From SPCO01 sp964579825 (lineage in GTDB: Bacteria; Chloroflexota; Limnocylindria; Limnocylindrales; CSP1-4), in assembly GCA_964579825.1 (NCBI GenBank), contig CAZOHT010000017.1:7310-71309 (forward strand): a DNA stretch of 64,000 nt, read 5' to 3'. This document shows, piece after piece, positions 8,792 through 16,662 of this stretch (its first letter is position 1; each line of letters opens with the position of its first letter). The position numbers and the translations under genes were made by a program. The notes under the pieces are model-generated. The model made no database searches. It was not told the origin of the DNA and worked only from the letters and a program-made list of their open reading frames with translations.

Positions 8792-9345
8792 GGCGCGTCG
8801 GACCGGCGGGCTCGCTCGTGCTGGCGGGCGCGCTCCTCGGTCTGGTCGGAGGGGTCGCCGCCTGTTCGCCGAGCGATGGCGCTGCGGTCACGTACCCCGT
8901 CGGGTCGGTCGGACCGGACCGAACGGTGTCGCCCGCCGTCGTCCAGACCCGCGGCCAGATCGCCGAGGCGCTGGGCGGCAGGAACCTCATCCTCACGGAC
9001 ACGATCTCGCCCTACCGGCCGCCCGAGTCGGCGATGCTGGCGTCGGCGCCGCGGGCGGTCTACCAGGTCACGCTTCCGGCGGACCCTGACGGCGGGTACA
9101 TCGTGGTCTACGAGTTCAGCGACACGGCACAGGCCGCCATGGCCGCCGCCGAGCAGCAGGCCTACCTGGCGACCGGTCCGGGACGCGTCCAGTCCCCGCA
9201 GGGCACGGTCCACACGATCCGCCAGGTCGGGACGACGGTCGTGTACCACGCGTGGCAACCAGCCGCCTCCACGAACGACCCGGGCTCGATCGAGATCCAG
9301 GCGGCCCTCGAGACGCTGGGCGTCGGGTACGCGGTCCCCGGGTAG
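8788..9345 (+). CDS. Putative lipoprotein of unknown function
   Basis: This 185-residue protein has an N-terminal signal (Arg-Arg, then a hydrophobic stretch) ending in a lipobox LVGGVAAC at residues 19-26, so it should be lipidated and face outward. The remaining 160 residues show alternating hydrophobic strands and no recognised domain. It overlaps the HIT gene by 4 nt and so is cotranslated with it. It runs convergently into the acyl-CoA ligase gene with only 21 nt between stops, and no clear hairpin terminator is seen there. Confidence 0.75.
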   Translation: MRRVGPAGSLVLAGALLGLVGGVAACSPSDGAAVTYPVGSVGPDRTVSPAVVQTRGQIAEALGGRNLILTDTISPYRPPESAMLASAPRAVYQVTLPADPDGGYIVVYEFSDTAQAAMAAAEQQAYLATGPGRVQSPQGTVHTIRQVGTTVVYHAWQPAASTNDPGSIEIQAALETLGVGYAVPG

Positions 9346-9366
9346 TCGGAGCTCGGTCGCTCGGAC

Positions 9367-11007
9367 CTACGGCGCCTGGACGGGGAGTGCCGCCTCCACG
9401 TCGGCCCAGGCGCGCACGAGGGGTCGCTTCACCTTGAGCGTGTGGGTGCGAGGGAAGTCCTCGTCGGGCCACAGTCGCCAGCCGGCGATCCGCTGGTTCG
9501 GTCCCAGCGTCGCATTCGCGGACTTCACGGCGGCGTCGAGTCGCGCCCGGATGGCGGCCGGGTCGGGCGTGCCACCAGGCGGTGTGCCGGCCAGCACGAT
9601 GGCTTCGATTCGTCCGGGCTTCGTCTCGAGGACCACGGAGTCGCGGATGCCCGCGATCCGAAGGGCGTTCTCGAGATCCTCGGGATAGACGTTGAATCCG
9701 TTCGGCAGGACGATGATGTCCTTCATCCGACCGGACAGGATCAGTCGGCCCTCATCGTCGAGATGACCGATGTCGCCGGTCTTGTACCAGCCGTCCTCGG
9801 TGAAGGCGGCTGCCGTCGCCTCGGGGTTGCGCCAGTAGCCCTTGAACAGCGGCCGGCCCTTGAACTGGACCTCGCCCTCGGAGGAGAGGCGCATCTGGAT
9901 GCCGGCGGGCGGCCGGCCGACCGTACCCAGCCCGTGGTCCTTGAGCGTGGTGCAGCTGCCGGTGCCGGTCTCGGTGGCGCCGTAGCCCTGCATGACGATG
10001 ACGCCGAGATCCTCCCAACCCTGCTGGAGCGCCGGCGGCAGGAACGCCCCGCTCGATACGAAGAGACGCAGATGGCCACCGAGCTGGCCGTGGACGCTGC
10101 CGAAGATGCGCCGCCGGACGCCCATCGGGAGATGGCGGGCGATGCCGCGGAGGCGATCGAAGGCAGCCGTCCTGCCGCGTTTCTCGACCTCGCGCGTCAC
10201 CGCGCTCCAGAACAGGTCCAGGACCTGCGGGACGACGACCATCGAGGTGACCTTGTGGTCGCGCAGGGCATCGAAGATGACGCGCGGGTTCCGGCTGCGC
10301 ACGTACAGGACGTCGGCACCGACACTGAGCGCATAGAAGAGACCGACCGCCTGCTCCAGGAGGTGGGAGAGGGGAAGCAGCGACACGATCCGATGTTCGA
10401 GGTGCGGCATGACCGCGTGGAACGACTCGATCGAGGCCAGGATGTTGTCGTGGGCCAGCATCACGCCCTTCGGCGTCCCGGTCGTGCCGGAGGTGAAGAC
10501 GAGCTGGAAGATGTCGTCGGGGGTCGGGGGCTCCCAGGCGGCCTGGATGGACTCCCAGTCCGCCGGGAAGCGGGGGTCGTCCGGGTCCGGCTCCGCGCAC
10601 AGGGCGTCCAGCGTCGTCGTCGGGAAGTGCTCGAGGCGGGCTTCCCTGGGGTCCGGCGCGTCGCGACCCGTGCCCAGGATGAGGTGGCGCGCCTCGCTCG
10701 TGCGGACGATCGCCTCGACGGCCTCGGTCGACATCCGGAGGTCGAGGGGCACGTAGATGAGTCGAGCCCGCATGGCCCCGAAGTAGGCGGCGGCGAGCTC
10801 CGGCATGGACGGAGACCAGGTGAGGATGCGGTCTCCCGGCTCCAGGCCGAGCGACCGAAGGCGCCAGGCGGCCAACCGGCCGCGCCGCTCGAGCTCGCGG
10901 AAGCTCCAGTCACTCGTGGAGCCATCGTCCGCGCGCAGGCTCAGGGCGGGCTTGTCGCCATATCGGGCCACGGCCTCGTCGAGCAGGTCCAGCAGGGTTG
11001 ACGGCAT
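9367..11007 (-). CDS. AMP-forming acyl-CoA synthetase / long-chain fatty-acid ligase
   Basis: This 546-residue member of the ANL adenylating family activates a carboxylic acid, most likely a fatty acid, to its acyl-AMP and then CoA thioester. The P-loop signature FTSGTTGTPKGVMLAH is clear. It is followed by the adenylate motif YGATETGTG and the GWYKTGDIGHLDDEGRLILSG block with the hinge Asp, and then GRMKDIIVLPNGFNVYPEDLEN. This order is typical of FadD/AMP-binding enzymes. The C-terminal Lys region (TLKVKRPL) is present. It is transcribed alone, divergently from the sigma factor, from a TACAGT hexamer 9 nt before the ATG. Its position interrupts the HIT-rpsU housekeeping string. Confidence 0.9.
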   Translation of the reverse strand: MPSTLLDLLDEAVARYGDKPALSLRADDGSTSDWSFRELERRGRLAAWRLRSLGLEPGDRILTWSPSMPELAAAYFGAMRARLIYVPLDLRMSTEAVEAIVRTSEARHLILGTGRDAPDPREARLEHFPTTTLDALCAEPDPDDPRFPADWESIQAAWEPPTPDDIFQLVFTSGTTGTPKGVMLAHDNILASIESFHAVMPHLEHRIVSLLPLSHLLEQAVGLFYALSVGADVLYVRSRNPRVIFDALRDHKVTSMVVVPQVLDLFWSAVTREVEKRGRTAAFDRLRGIARHLPMGVRRRIFGSVHGQLGGHLRLFVSSGAFLPPALQQGWEDLGVIVMQGYGATETGTGSCTTLKDHGLGTVGRPPAGIQMRLSSEGEVQFKGRPLFKGYWRNPEATAAAFTEDGWYKTGDIGHLDDEGRLILSGRMKDIIVLPNGFNVYPEDLENALRIAGIRDSVVLETKPGRIEAIVLAGTPPGGTPDPAAIRARLDAAVKSANATLGPNQRIAGWRLWPDEDFPRTHTLKVKRPLVRAWADVEAALPVQAP

Positions 11008-11016
11008 CGGACCCCA

Positions 11017-11022
11017 ACTGTA
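11017..11022 (-). promoter_or_regulatory. Leaderless-type -10 TACAGT for the acyl-CoA ligase
   Basis: On the minus strand TACAGT ends 9 nt before the ligase ATG and no ribosome binding site lies between, matching the pattern seen at other first genes here. Confidence 0.45.
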
Positions 11023-11115
11023 GACCTACGCTGACTCGGGCCGATCGTTGTTTGAACCGAGTTTCCACGCCCAGTGTCATTGCGAGAGAGATGTCCCGAA
11101 GGGCATGACCGCGTG

Positions 11116-11676
11116 ATGGGGAGCGCCGTGGATCGACGGCTCATCGAACAGGCACAGGCTGGCGATCGACAGGCCTTCACGGAGTTGGCCGAGCTGGTCA
11201 GCGATCGTCTGTTTGCCCTGGCCCTTCGCGTGGTCCGCGATCGTGACATGGCCGGCGATGTCCTCCAGACATCTCTCGTCCATATCTGGCGCGAGCTGCC
11301 GAGCCTTCGCGAGGTCGACCGGTTCGAGGCCTGGTCATATCGCGTCGTGATCAATGCCTGTCGCAACGCGGCGCGTACGGCGAGGCGATCCCTGGTGACA
11401 CTCGAGCTCTCGCCATCCGACGCCGTGATCGGCGACGCACAGTCAGCGATCGCCCGGCGGGATGAACTCGAACGAGCCTTCAGCAAGCTCACCCATGACC
11501 AGCGGGCAGTGCTCGTCCTCCTCTACTACCAGGACCTGCCGGTGGCCAAGGCGGCCGCCGTTCTCGGGGTATCCCCGGGGACGGTCAAGTCTCGGGCGCA
11601 CCACGCACGCGAGTCCCTGCGAGCGGTGCTTGCTGCCGAAGCGCGGACCAGCCCTCCAGAAGGACGCCCGGCATGA
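11116..11676 (+). CDS. ECF-type RNA polymerase sigma factor
   Basis: This sigma-70 family factor has only regions 2 and 4. Region 2 spans about residues 10-80: FTELAELVSDRLFALALRVV, then the -10-recognition segment DVLQTSLVHIWRE and FEAWSYRVVINACRN. Region 4 spans about residues 115-165, with LPVAKAAAVLGVSPGTVKSR as the -35-binding helix-turn-helix. The ATG at 11116 gives 186 residues; GTG at 11074 or 11128 are alternatives. It overlaps the downstream membrane protein by ATGA, the usual arrangement for an ECF sigma and its anti-sigma. GAACC at 11054 and GTGTCA at 11074, 15 nt apart, could be an autoregulatory ECF promoter. Codon choice looks slightly less GC-strict than in the neighbours. Confidence 0.92.
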   Translation: MGSAVDRRLIEQAQAGDRQAFTELAELVSDRLFALALRVVRDRDMAGDVLQTSLVHIWRELPSLREVDRFEAWSYRVVINACRNAARTARRSLVTLELSPSDAVIGDAQSAIARRDELERAFSKLTHDQRAVLVLLYYQDLPVAKAAAVLGVSPGTVKSRAHHARESLRAVLAAEARTSPPEGRPA

Positions 11677-12566
11677 TCGACGCCGACATCGAACTCACGC
11701 TGCGCGGCTGGTTCGCGGACGGCGACGACCGCGCACCATCCACGGTCGTGCAGGCGGCCCTGTCCGAGGTGGCGACGACGCCGCAGCGCCACGGCTTCCG
11801 CTCGAGGATCCTGCGCTTGCGATTTGCGCCGCCGCCGCAACGTTTGGCGGCGGCACTCGCGATCGCCATCCTCGCCGTGCTTGGTGCGGCTGTGGCGATC
11901 GGCGCAGGCGCCGCCTTCCTTCGAGTGACGCAGCCTCCAGAGCCACGTCCCGCCATCATCGGGCCGTCGCCATCGCCGTCGCCTTCCATCGCGGCGCCGC
12001 CCGAACCATCGTCAAGTCCACCACCCGCCTCGCCACAGGGACACCTCTTCGATACCCAGCTGCCAGTGTCGCTCGCGTTGGATGTCCTCCCAGGTTGGTA
12101 CGTGACCGATCAGGACCCTGGACTCGTGCAGCTCGCGGGGCCAGCGATCCATCCGTGGCGCCGCCCGACGCTATTCGTGACGCTCGCTGGTCCGCTCTAC
12201 TCGGATCCGTGCAGCGACACCAAGGGCACTCGTGCGGTCGGCCCGACCGTGCTGGATCTCGCGTCGGCGCTCGCTGCGACTCCGGGCGTGATGATCGAGG
12301 GTCCGGATCCGATCGCTGTCGACGGTCATGAGGGACTCAGACTCACGCTCACCGCGCCACCGTCACCCACCGACTGTCCGGCTCTCGACCTGTGGGGTGG
12401 ACCGAACAACCACTGGCTCGTCGCGGGCGAGCAGAACACGCTATGGATCCTTGACGTGGATGGCCACCGCATCGTCATCTCAGCCGAGGTCTTCGAGAAC
12501 AGCCCGGCGGGGACTGCCGACGAGCAGGAAGCGATGGTCGCGTCGATCCGTTTGCTCGGCAAGTAG
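11673..12566 (+). CDS. Membrane-anchored partner of the ECF sigma factor, putative anti-sigma
   Basis: This 297-residue single-pass protein has about 48 cytoplasmic residues, one membrane helix (residues about 50-76, rich in Ala/Ile/Leu), a Pro/Ser-rich linker and an external domain of about 190 residues. The arrangement and the ATGA overlap with the sigma gene suggest it holds the sigma factor at the membrane. However, the cytoplasmic part does not show a clear zinc anti-sigma (HxxxCxxC) motif, so the role is inferred from context. The external domain has paired cysteines and no recognised family; it may be a sensor. Confidence 0.7.
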   Translation: MIDADIELTLRGWFADGDDRAPSTVVQAALSEVATTPQRHGFRSRILRLRFAPPPQRLAAALAIAILAVLGAAVAIGAGAAFLRVTQPPEPRPAIIGPSPSPSPSIAAPPEPSSSPPPASPQGHLFDTQLPVSLALDVLPGWYVTDQDPGLVQLAGPAIHPWRRPTLFVTLAGPLYSDPCSDTKGTRAVGPTVLDLASALAATPGVMIEGPDPIAVDGHEGLRLTLTAPPSPTDCPALDLWGGPNNHWLVAGEQNTLWILDVDGHRIVISAEVFENSPAGTADEQEAMVASIRLLGK

Positions 12567-12780
12567 GCGTTCGTGGGTCCGACCGAGCCAACATCGACGC
12601 GTGGATCAGATGCGGATCGGACGCTCGTTGCGAGCCCCTAGGGACACGCCACGGGGAGTGGCATCAGCCGTTGCATCACCGGGCGTCAGCGCGTCAGCAG
12701 AGCGATCCGGCCCGACGTTCCACCTGATGTCAGGTTCCGGGGACATCTAGGTGGACTGGCCGGCCGCGGATCGTGCGTAT

Positions 12781-12972
12781 CCCACCGGGGGTGGGATCCG
12801 GGCGAGTCTCGGCCAGCTTGGGCCGGGCGCAGCGAGCTTGATCGCCTCGGGCAGGGCGGGTCGGGGGGGAGCAAGCGTGGGCAAGCTCGCGAGACTCGCG
12901 CCCCGGGACCGAGTCCGAGCCGCCGGCTCGAGTCTGGGCTTCCGACCTCCCCGAACCGGCCCCGAGGGGGCC
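12781..12972 (+). ncRNA. Candidate structured RNA (nested inverted repeats)
   Basis: Five pairings are visible. CCCACC/GGTGGG forms a hairpin at 12781-12795. GCGAGTCTCG at 12802-12811 pairs with CGAGACTCGC at 12890-12899. Inside it GCGAGCTTG (12832-12840) pairs with CAAGCTCGC (12882-12890), giving a multibranch fold with a GGCC hairpin at 12811-12824. GAGCC/GGCTC is at 12917-12929 and GGCCCC/GGGGCC at 12958-12972. It matches no RNA family I recognise. High GC makes chance hairpins common, so this is only a candidate, and its strand is uncertain. Confidence 0.22.
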
Positions 12973-12983
12973 ATCCGTACCGT

Positions 12984-13012
12984 TTGACCGGCTCTGAGGC
13001 TCGCGGTATGCT
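12984..13012 (+). promoter_or_regulatory. Sigma-70 promoter of rpsU
   Basis: The -35 TTGACC (12984-12989) and -10 TATGCT (13007-13012) are separated by exactly 17 nt. This is among the clearest housekeeping promoters in the window. The start point would be near 13019, giving a leader of about 97 nt before rpsU. Confidence 0.72.
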
Positions 13013-13088
13013 CCGCCGGCTCTGGCGGGGGACCGTCCGAGTGGCGTCACGGGCCGGTTGGCCGCGAGCCCGACGCGAACAGACACGA

Positions 13089-13107
13089 CCCCAGGCCTGG
13101 GGAGGTG
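13089..13107 (+). promoter_or_regulatory. Hairpin abutting the rpsU ribosome binding site
   Basis: CCCCAGGCCTGGGG (13089-13102) is a perfect palindrome whose right arm merges into the GGGGAGGTG ribosome binding site (to 13107). The stem would be CCCCA/TGGGG with a GGCC loop. Folding would bury part of the Shine-Dalgarno sequence, so it may tune S21 translation; this is inference. Confidence 0.35.
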
Positions 13108-13115
13108 AACCGGGA

Positions 13116-13301
13116 TTGGCAGAAGTCCGAGTGGGTGAGAACGAGACGTTCGAAAGCGCCCTGCGTCGCTTCAACAAGAAGATCCAGCAGAGCGGCATCC
13201 TCGCCGAGGCTCGCCGACGCGAGCACTACGAGAAGCCCTCTGTGAAGCGCAAGCGCAAGGAAGCCAAGCGCAAGAAGAACGCCCGAACGCAGGTCGGCTG
13301 A
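13116..13301 (+). CDS. rpsU: 30S ribosomal protein bS21
   Basis: This 61-residue basic protein binds the small subunit near the 3' end of 16S rRNA and helps initiation. The N-terminal EVRVGENETFESALRRFNKK and the Lys/Arg-rich tail are diagnostic of bS21. The start is the rare TTG at 13116: it is 8 nt after GGAGGTG and gives the family N-terminus (MAEVRV). A longer frame from 12984 would add 44 arginine-rich residues, and its start lies on the -35 box. rpsU followed by yqeY is a conserved pair. The TTG start beside a hairpin suggests deliberately limited translation. Confidence 0.95.
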   Translation: MAEVRVGENETFESALRRFNKKIQQSGILAEARRREHYEKPSVKRKRKEAKRKKNARTQVG

Positions 13302-13409
13302 GAGGCGGCCCGCGTGACGGGCCCCGAATCAACCCCTGCATCCCCTGCGGGTGCGACGACGGCGAAACCGAATCATCGGCCGATCCGTCTACCCGAGGTG
13401 CCAGATCCG

Positions 13410-13889
13410 GTGTCCCTTCAAGAGCAGATCCAGACCGACATCGCCGTCGCCATGCGGAGCGGTGACGCGCTGCGTCGCGACGTCCTTCGCATGGCGTCGA
13501 GTGCCGCCTACAACGTCGAGAAGAAGCAGGGTCGTGCCCTGACCGACGACGAGATGCTGGGCGTGCTGACGCGCGAGGTGAAGACGCGACGCGAATCCGT
13601 GGTCGCGTACGAGGGAGCGGGTCGCCAGGATCTGGCCGACAAGGAAGCCACCGAGATCGAGATCCTCAGCGAGTACCTGCCCCAGGCCCTCACCGAGGAC
13701 CAGCTCACGGCGCTCGTCGCGGATGGGATCGCGGCCACCGGTGCCACGTCCGCCCGCGACATGGGCAAGGTCATGGGATGGCTGTCCCCGAAGACCAAGG
13801 GCCGGGCGGACGGCAAGCACGTCAGCGAACTCGTCGTCCAGGCGCTGGCCCGGGCGGACCTCGCCGCCCACGATGGCGGGACCCACTGA
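13410..13889 (+). CDS. GatB/YqeY domain protein
   Basis: The protein belongs to the YqeY family, related to the tRNA-interacting tail domain of the GatB amidotransferase subunit. The whole 159 residues are the YqeY domain, including LRRDVLRMASSAAYNVEKK, the EVKTRRESVVAYEGAGRQDL block and the EIEILSEYLPQALT segment. GTG at 13410 is chosen because it gives the usual family start (SLQEQIQTDIAVAM) and has GAGGTG 9 nt upstream. GTG at 13314, 12 nt after rpsU and also with a fair Shine-Dalgarno, would add 32 low-complexity residues. Its precise role is not settled; it may assist tRNA-dependent reactions. Confidence 0.9.
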   Translation: MSLQEQIQTDIAVAMRSGDALRRDVLRMASSAAYNVEKKQGRALTDDEMLGVLTREVKTRRESVVAYEGAGRQDLADKEATEIEILSEYLPQALTEDQLTALVADGIAATGATSARDMGKVMGWLSPKTKGRADGKHVSELVVQALARADLAAHDGGTH

Positions 13890-13893
13890 CGTC

Positions 13894-16056
13894 ATGCTGA
13901 CGTCTCGGTCGGCCACGATCTCCCGCTTCACGCGCAGTGACGCGACGCGACTCGCCATCGCGTCGGTGATCCTGGTCCTGACCCTCACCGCGATCCTCGG
14001 CGCCGACTTCCTGCCCAAGGAGACGACGACCCTCGCCGCCGGCGACATCGCGCCGACCGACATCGTCGCGCCGGCCGCCATCGAGTTCGAAAGCGACGTC
14101 CAGACCGCCGCCGCTCGCGCCGATGCCCGCGCGGGCGTCGACCCGCAGTACGACTTCACCAGCGAGAAGGCGATCGCGATCGCCGCCGAGCAGGCCCTCG
14201 CATTCGAGCGCAAGGTCTCGCCGATCGACACGCTCTTCGCCGCGGAGATGACACCTGAAGAGCGTTCCGCCCTGCTGCTGACCGTGATGCCGTCGCTCAC
14301 GGACGCATCAAGCACGACGCTCGCCGGCCTCGATGGCGACGGTTGGGCCGCCGTTCGCGCCGAAGCGGCCCGCGTCCTCGACGGGATCCTGCGTACGGAA
14401 CTCCTCGACACCGAGGTCGCCGCGACCAAGACTCGCCTGACCGGGCTGATGGCCGGTGGCCTCGATGCCGCCCAGCGGATGCTCGCCGCGGAACTGGTCC
14501 GCGACCTGGTCGTCCCGAACTCCTCGTTCAGTCAGCTCCTCACCGATCAGGAAAAGGATCGAGCCGAGGCTGCCGTCGTGCCGATCGTGGTCGAGATCGC
14601 CCAGCGCGAAGTCATCGTCCGGAACGGGACGCTGTTGACCGCGGCCGACATCGAGAAGATCGACGCGCTCGGCCTTGGCGTGGCAGGTCCCAGCCCCAAT
14701 GTCTTCGTCGGCTGGTTCCTGCTGTCGGTCCTGGTGGTCGGGATGCTGCTTGCGTGGGTGTGGCGTTTCCGCCCGGGCCTCTGGCACCGAGACAACGTCC
14801 TGTTCCTGATCGGGCTCCTGGTCGTCGGGGCGACGCTGGCGCTGAAGGTCACCGCGGGCCGATCCATCCTGCAGTACTTCCTGCCGACGGCGGCGATCGG
14901 CATGCTCCTGGCCATCCTGCTGGATGCCTCGCTGGCGACCATCGTCATCGCGATCATCGCGGTCATCGGCGGGGCGGTGAACGGCGGTTCGCTCGAGTTC
15001 GCGACGTACACCTTCCTGGGCGGCGTGGCCGGCATCATCGCGGTCCGCAAGGGCGACCGCTTGCAGGTCTTCGTCCAGGCCGCGGTCGCCGTGTTCATCG
15101 TCAACGCGATGGTCGTGACGGTCTTCTCGCTGCTCGGGACGCGCGACGTCCAGGGGCTGCTGGAGCTGTGGTTCGCGTCGGCGGCCAGCGCGGCCGGGTC
15201 CGGCGTCGCGGCGGTCGGCCTGTTCGCGGTCCTTGGGTCGGTGTTCGGCATCCTGACCGTGTTCCAGCTCCTGGAGCTGGCCAATCCGTCCCAGCCGTTG
15301 CTGCGCCGGCTGCTCGTGGAGACGCCCGGCACGTACCACCACTCGCTCATGGTGGGCAACCTTGCGGAGCGCGCGGCCGAGGCGATCGGCGGCGATCCGC
15401 TCGTCACCCGTGTGGCGGCCTACTACCACGACGTCGGCAAGCTGGCGAACCCACTCGCGTTCATCGAGAACCAGGCCGGAGGCGAGAACATCCACGACGA
15501 GCTCGATCCGGAGGTGAGCGCCCAGATCGTCAAGCAGCACGTCGCCGATGGCATCGACTTCGCCTACAAGGCCAAGCTGCCCAAGGCGCTCATCGCCTAC
15601 ATCCCGCAGCACCACGGGACGGCGATCATGAGCTACTTCTACGCTCGGGCGAGGGAGCTGGCCGCGGCGCCGTACGGAGGGACGGGCACGGCCGAAGGCG
15701 CCAGGGCCGCCGCGGCCGTCGACGAGCGCAAGTTCCGTCACGCCGGCCCGAAGCCCCAGTCCCGCGAGGCGGCGCTGATCATGCTCGCGGACGGCGTCGA
15801 GGCGTCCGTTCGCTCGCTCACGTCGCGCGACGAGCCGGCGATCCGGGCGATGGTCACGCGGATCATGGAGGAGCGCGTGAACGACGATCAGTTCGACGAG
15901 TGCGACCTGACCCTGCGCGACCTCGAGGCGATCCGCGAGGCGTTCGTCGGGCAGCTCCTGGGCATGTACCACACCCGGATCGCCTATCCACAGAGCGAGG
16001 TCGTGGACCTGGAGTCGCGTCGCGCGGCCGGCGGAGGCGGCGCCGCGGCCTCGTGA
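13894..16056 (+). CDS. 7TM-HD phosphohydrolase, PgpH/YqfF-like
   Basis: This 720-residue membrane enzyme resembles PgpH, which degrades the second messenger c-di-AMP. An N-terminal helix (residues about 12-32) is followed by an extracellular domain of about 230 residues, then about seven membrane helices (about 270-480). The cytoplasmic HD domain has YYHDVGKL, the paired His of PQHHGT and a later Asp (LADGVEASVRS). The long insert rich in Ala between HHGT and the last Asp is slightly unusual. The ATG at 13894 follows the yqeY stop by 4 nt; ATG at 13873 is possible. In Firmicutes phoH usually precedes this gene; it is absent here. The stop codon lies inside a 20-bp tandem repeat. Confidence 0.9.
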   Translation: MLTSRSATISRFTRSDATRLAIASVILVLTLTAILGADFLPKETTTLAAGDIAPTDIVAPAAIEFESDVQTAAARADARAGVDPQYDFTSEKAIAIAAEQALAFERKVSPIDTLFAAEMTPEERSALLLTVMPSLTDASSTTLAGLDGDGWAAVRAEAARVLDGILRTELLDTEVAATKTRLTGLMAGGLDAAQRMLAAELVRDLVVPNSSFSQLLTDQEKDRAEAAVVPIVVEIAQREVIVRNGTLLTAADIEKIDALGLGVAGPSPNVFVGWFLLSVLVVGMLLAWVWRFRPGLWHRDNVLFLIGLLVVGATLALKVTAGRSILQYFLPTAAIGMLLAILLDASLATIVIAIIAVIGGAVNGGSLEFATYTFLGGVAGIIAVRKGDRLQVFVQAAVAVFIVNAMVVTVFSLLGTRDVQGLLELWFASAASAAGSGVAAVGLFAVLGSVFGILTVFQLLELANPSQPLLRRLLVETPGTYHHSLMVGNLAERAAEAIGGDPLVTRVAAYYHDVGKLANPLAFIENQAGGENIHDELDPEVSAQIVKQHVADGIDFAYKAKLPKALIAYIPQHHGTAIMSYFYARARELAAAPYGGTGTAEGARAAAAVDERKFRHAGPKPQSREAALIMLADGVEASVRSLTSRDEPAIRAMVTRIMEERVNDDQFDECDLTLRDLEAIREAFVGQLLGMYHTRIAYPQSEVVDLESRRAAGGGGAAAS

Positions 16057-16112
16057 TCGTGGCGACCACGCCGTGATTCGCGTGACCACGCCGTGATCGA
16101 GGTGACCACGCC
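16053..16112 (+). repeat. Three tandem 20-bp repeats between pgpH and ybeY
   Basis: Units start at 16053, 16073 and 16093 and each ends in GACCACGCC: gtgatcgtggcgaccacgcc, gtgattcgcgtgaccacgcc, gtgatcgaggtgaccacgcc. The first unit contains the pgpH stop codon, the third carries GAGGTG used as the ybeY ribosome binding site, and the ybeY GTG start is the first codon of a partial fourth unit. The array fills the whole intergenic gap. Confidence 0.9.
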
Positions 16113-16655
16113 GTGACCCGGTCGATCTTCATGCCCCCGTGGCGGGTCGATGTGACCGTTCGCGACGGCGTGTCGCTACCCGCCTCCATGGCCGGCTTGA
16201 GCCGGATGGTGGCAGCGGCCCTGGACGCGGCGGGCGCCCCGGCACCCGGCTCGGTGGGTCTCATCCTGACCGACGACGCCGAGCTGGCCGGGCTCAACGC
16301 CACGCACATGGGCAAGGACGGTCCGACCGACGTCCTCTCGTTCCCGCTGCTGCCGCCCGGGTCGTTCCCGCCGCACGAGGGGGCGACCGACCACCCGCCA
16401 TCCGCGAGCGACGGGTTCCGGCTGCCGCCCGGGCGCCGACAGCACATCGGGGACATCGTCATCTCGGTGGAGCGAGCGGTGGAGCAAGCCACCGCAGGCT
16501 TGGGAGGCCAGACGGGCAACGTCCGTTGGGCCGCGATGGACGAACTGCGCCTGCTCACGGTCCACGGCACCCTGCACCTCTGCGGGTGGGACCACGCCGA
16601 GCCCGAGGAGGAAGCGGCCATGCGCGCCCTGGAACAGCGCCTGCTGATGCGATGA
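16113..16655 (+). CDS. ybeY: Endoribonuclease YbeY, 16S rRNA maturation
   Basis: YbeY is a zinc-dependent RNase that acts in 16S rRNA 3' processing and ribosome quality control. The metal motif H-x3-H-x5-H is seen in HGTLHLCGWDHAEPEE near the C-terminus. The family segments LNATHMGKDGPTDVLSFPL and GDIVISVE are also present. The 180-residue length is slightly above the norm because of a Pro/Gly-rich insert between VLSFPL and GDIV. The GTG at 16113 follows GAGGTG by 8 nt; both lie in the tandem repeat described separately. It is the last gene of the conserved rpsU-yqeY-pgpH-ybeY run. Confidence 0.95.
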   Translation: MTRSIFMPPWRVDVTVRDGVSLPASMAGLSRMVAAALDAAGAPAPGSVGLILTDDAELAGLNATHMGKDGPTDVLSFPLLPPGSFPPHEGATDHPPSASDGFRLPPGRRQHIGDIVISVERAVEQATAGLGGQTGNVRWAAMDELRLLTVHGTLHLCGWDHAEPEEEAAMRALEQRLLMR

Positions 16656-16662
16656 TGTCGGC

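Larger units (their letters stand above)
12567..13115 (+). other. Gene-free region ahead of rpsU
   Basis: No protein is supported in these 549 bases; the open frames present lack ribosome binding sites and have arginine/proline-rich composition. The stretch 12781-12972 is full of inverted repeats. A good sigma-70 promoter lies at 12984-13012, and a short hairpin abuts the rpsU ribosome binding site at 13089-13102. Confidence 0.7.

Noticed and set aside
12751..12987. Possible 78-codon plus-strand gene before rpsU
   Set aside because: No ribosome binding site, composition like random GC-rich DNA, and its sequence is explained by inverted repeats.
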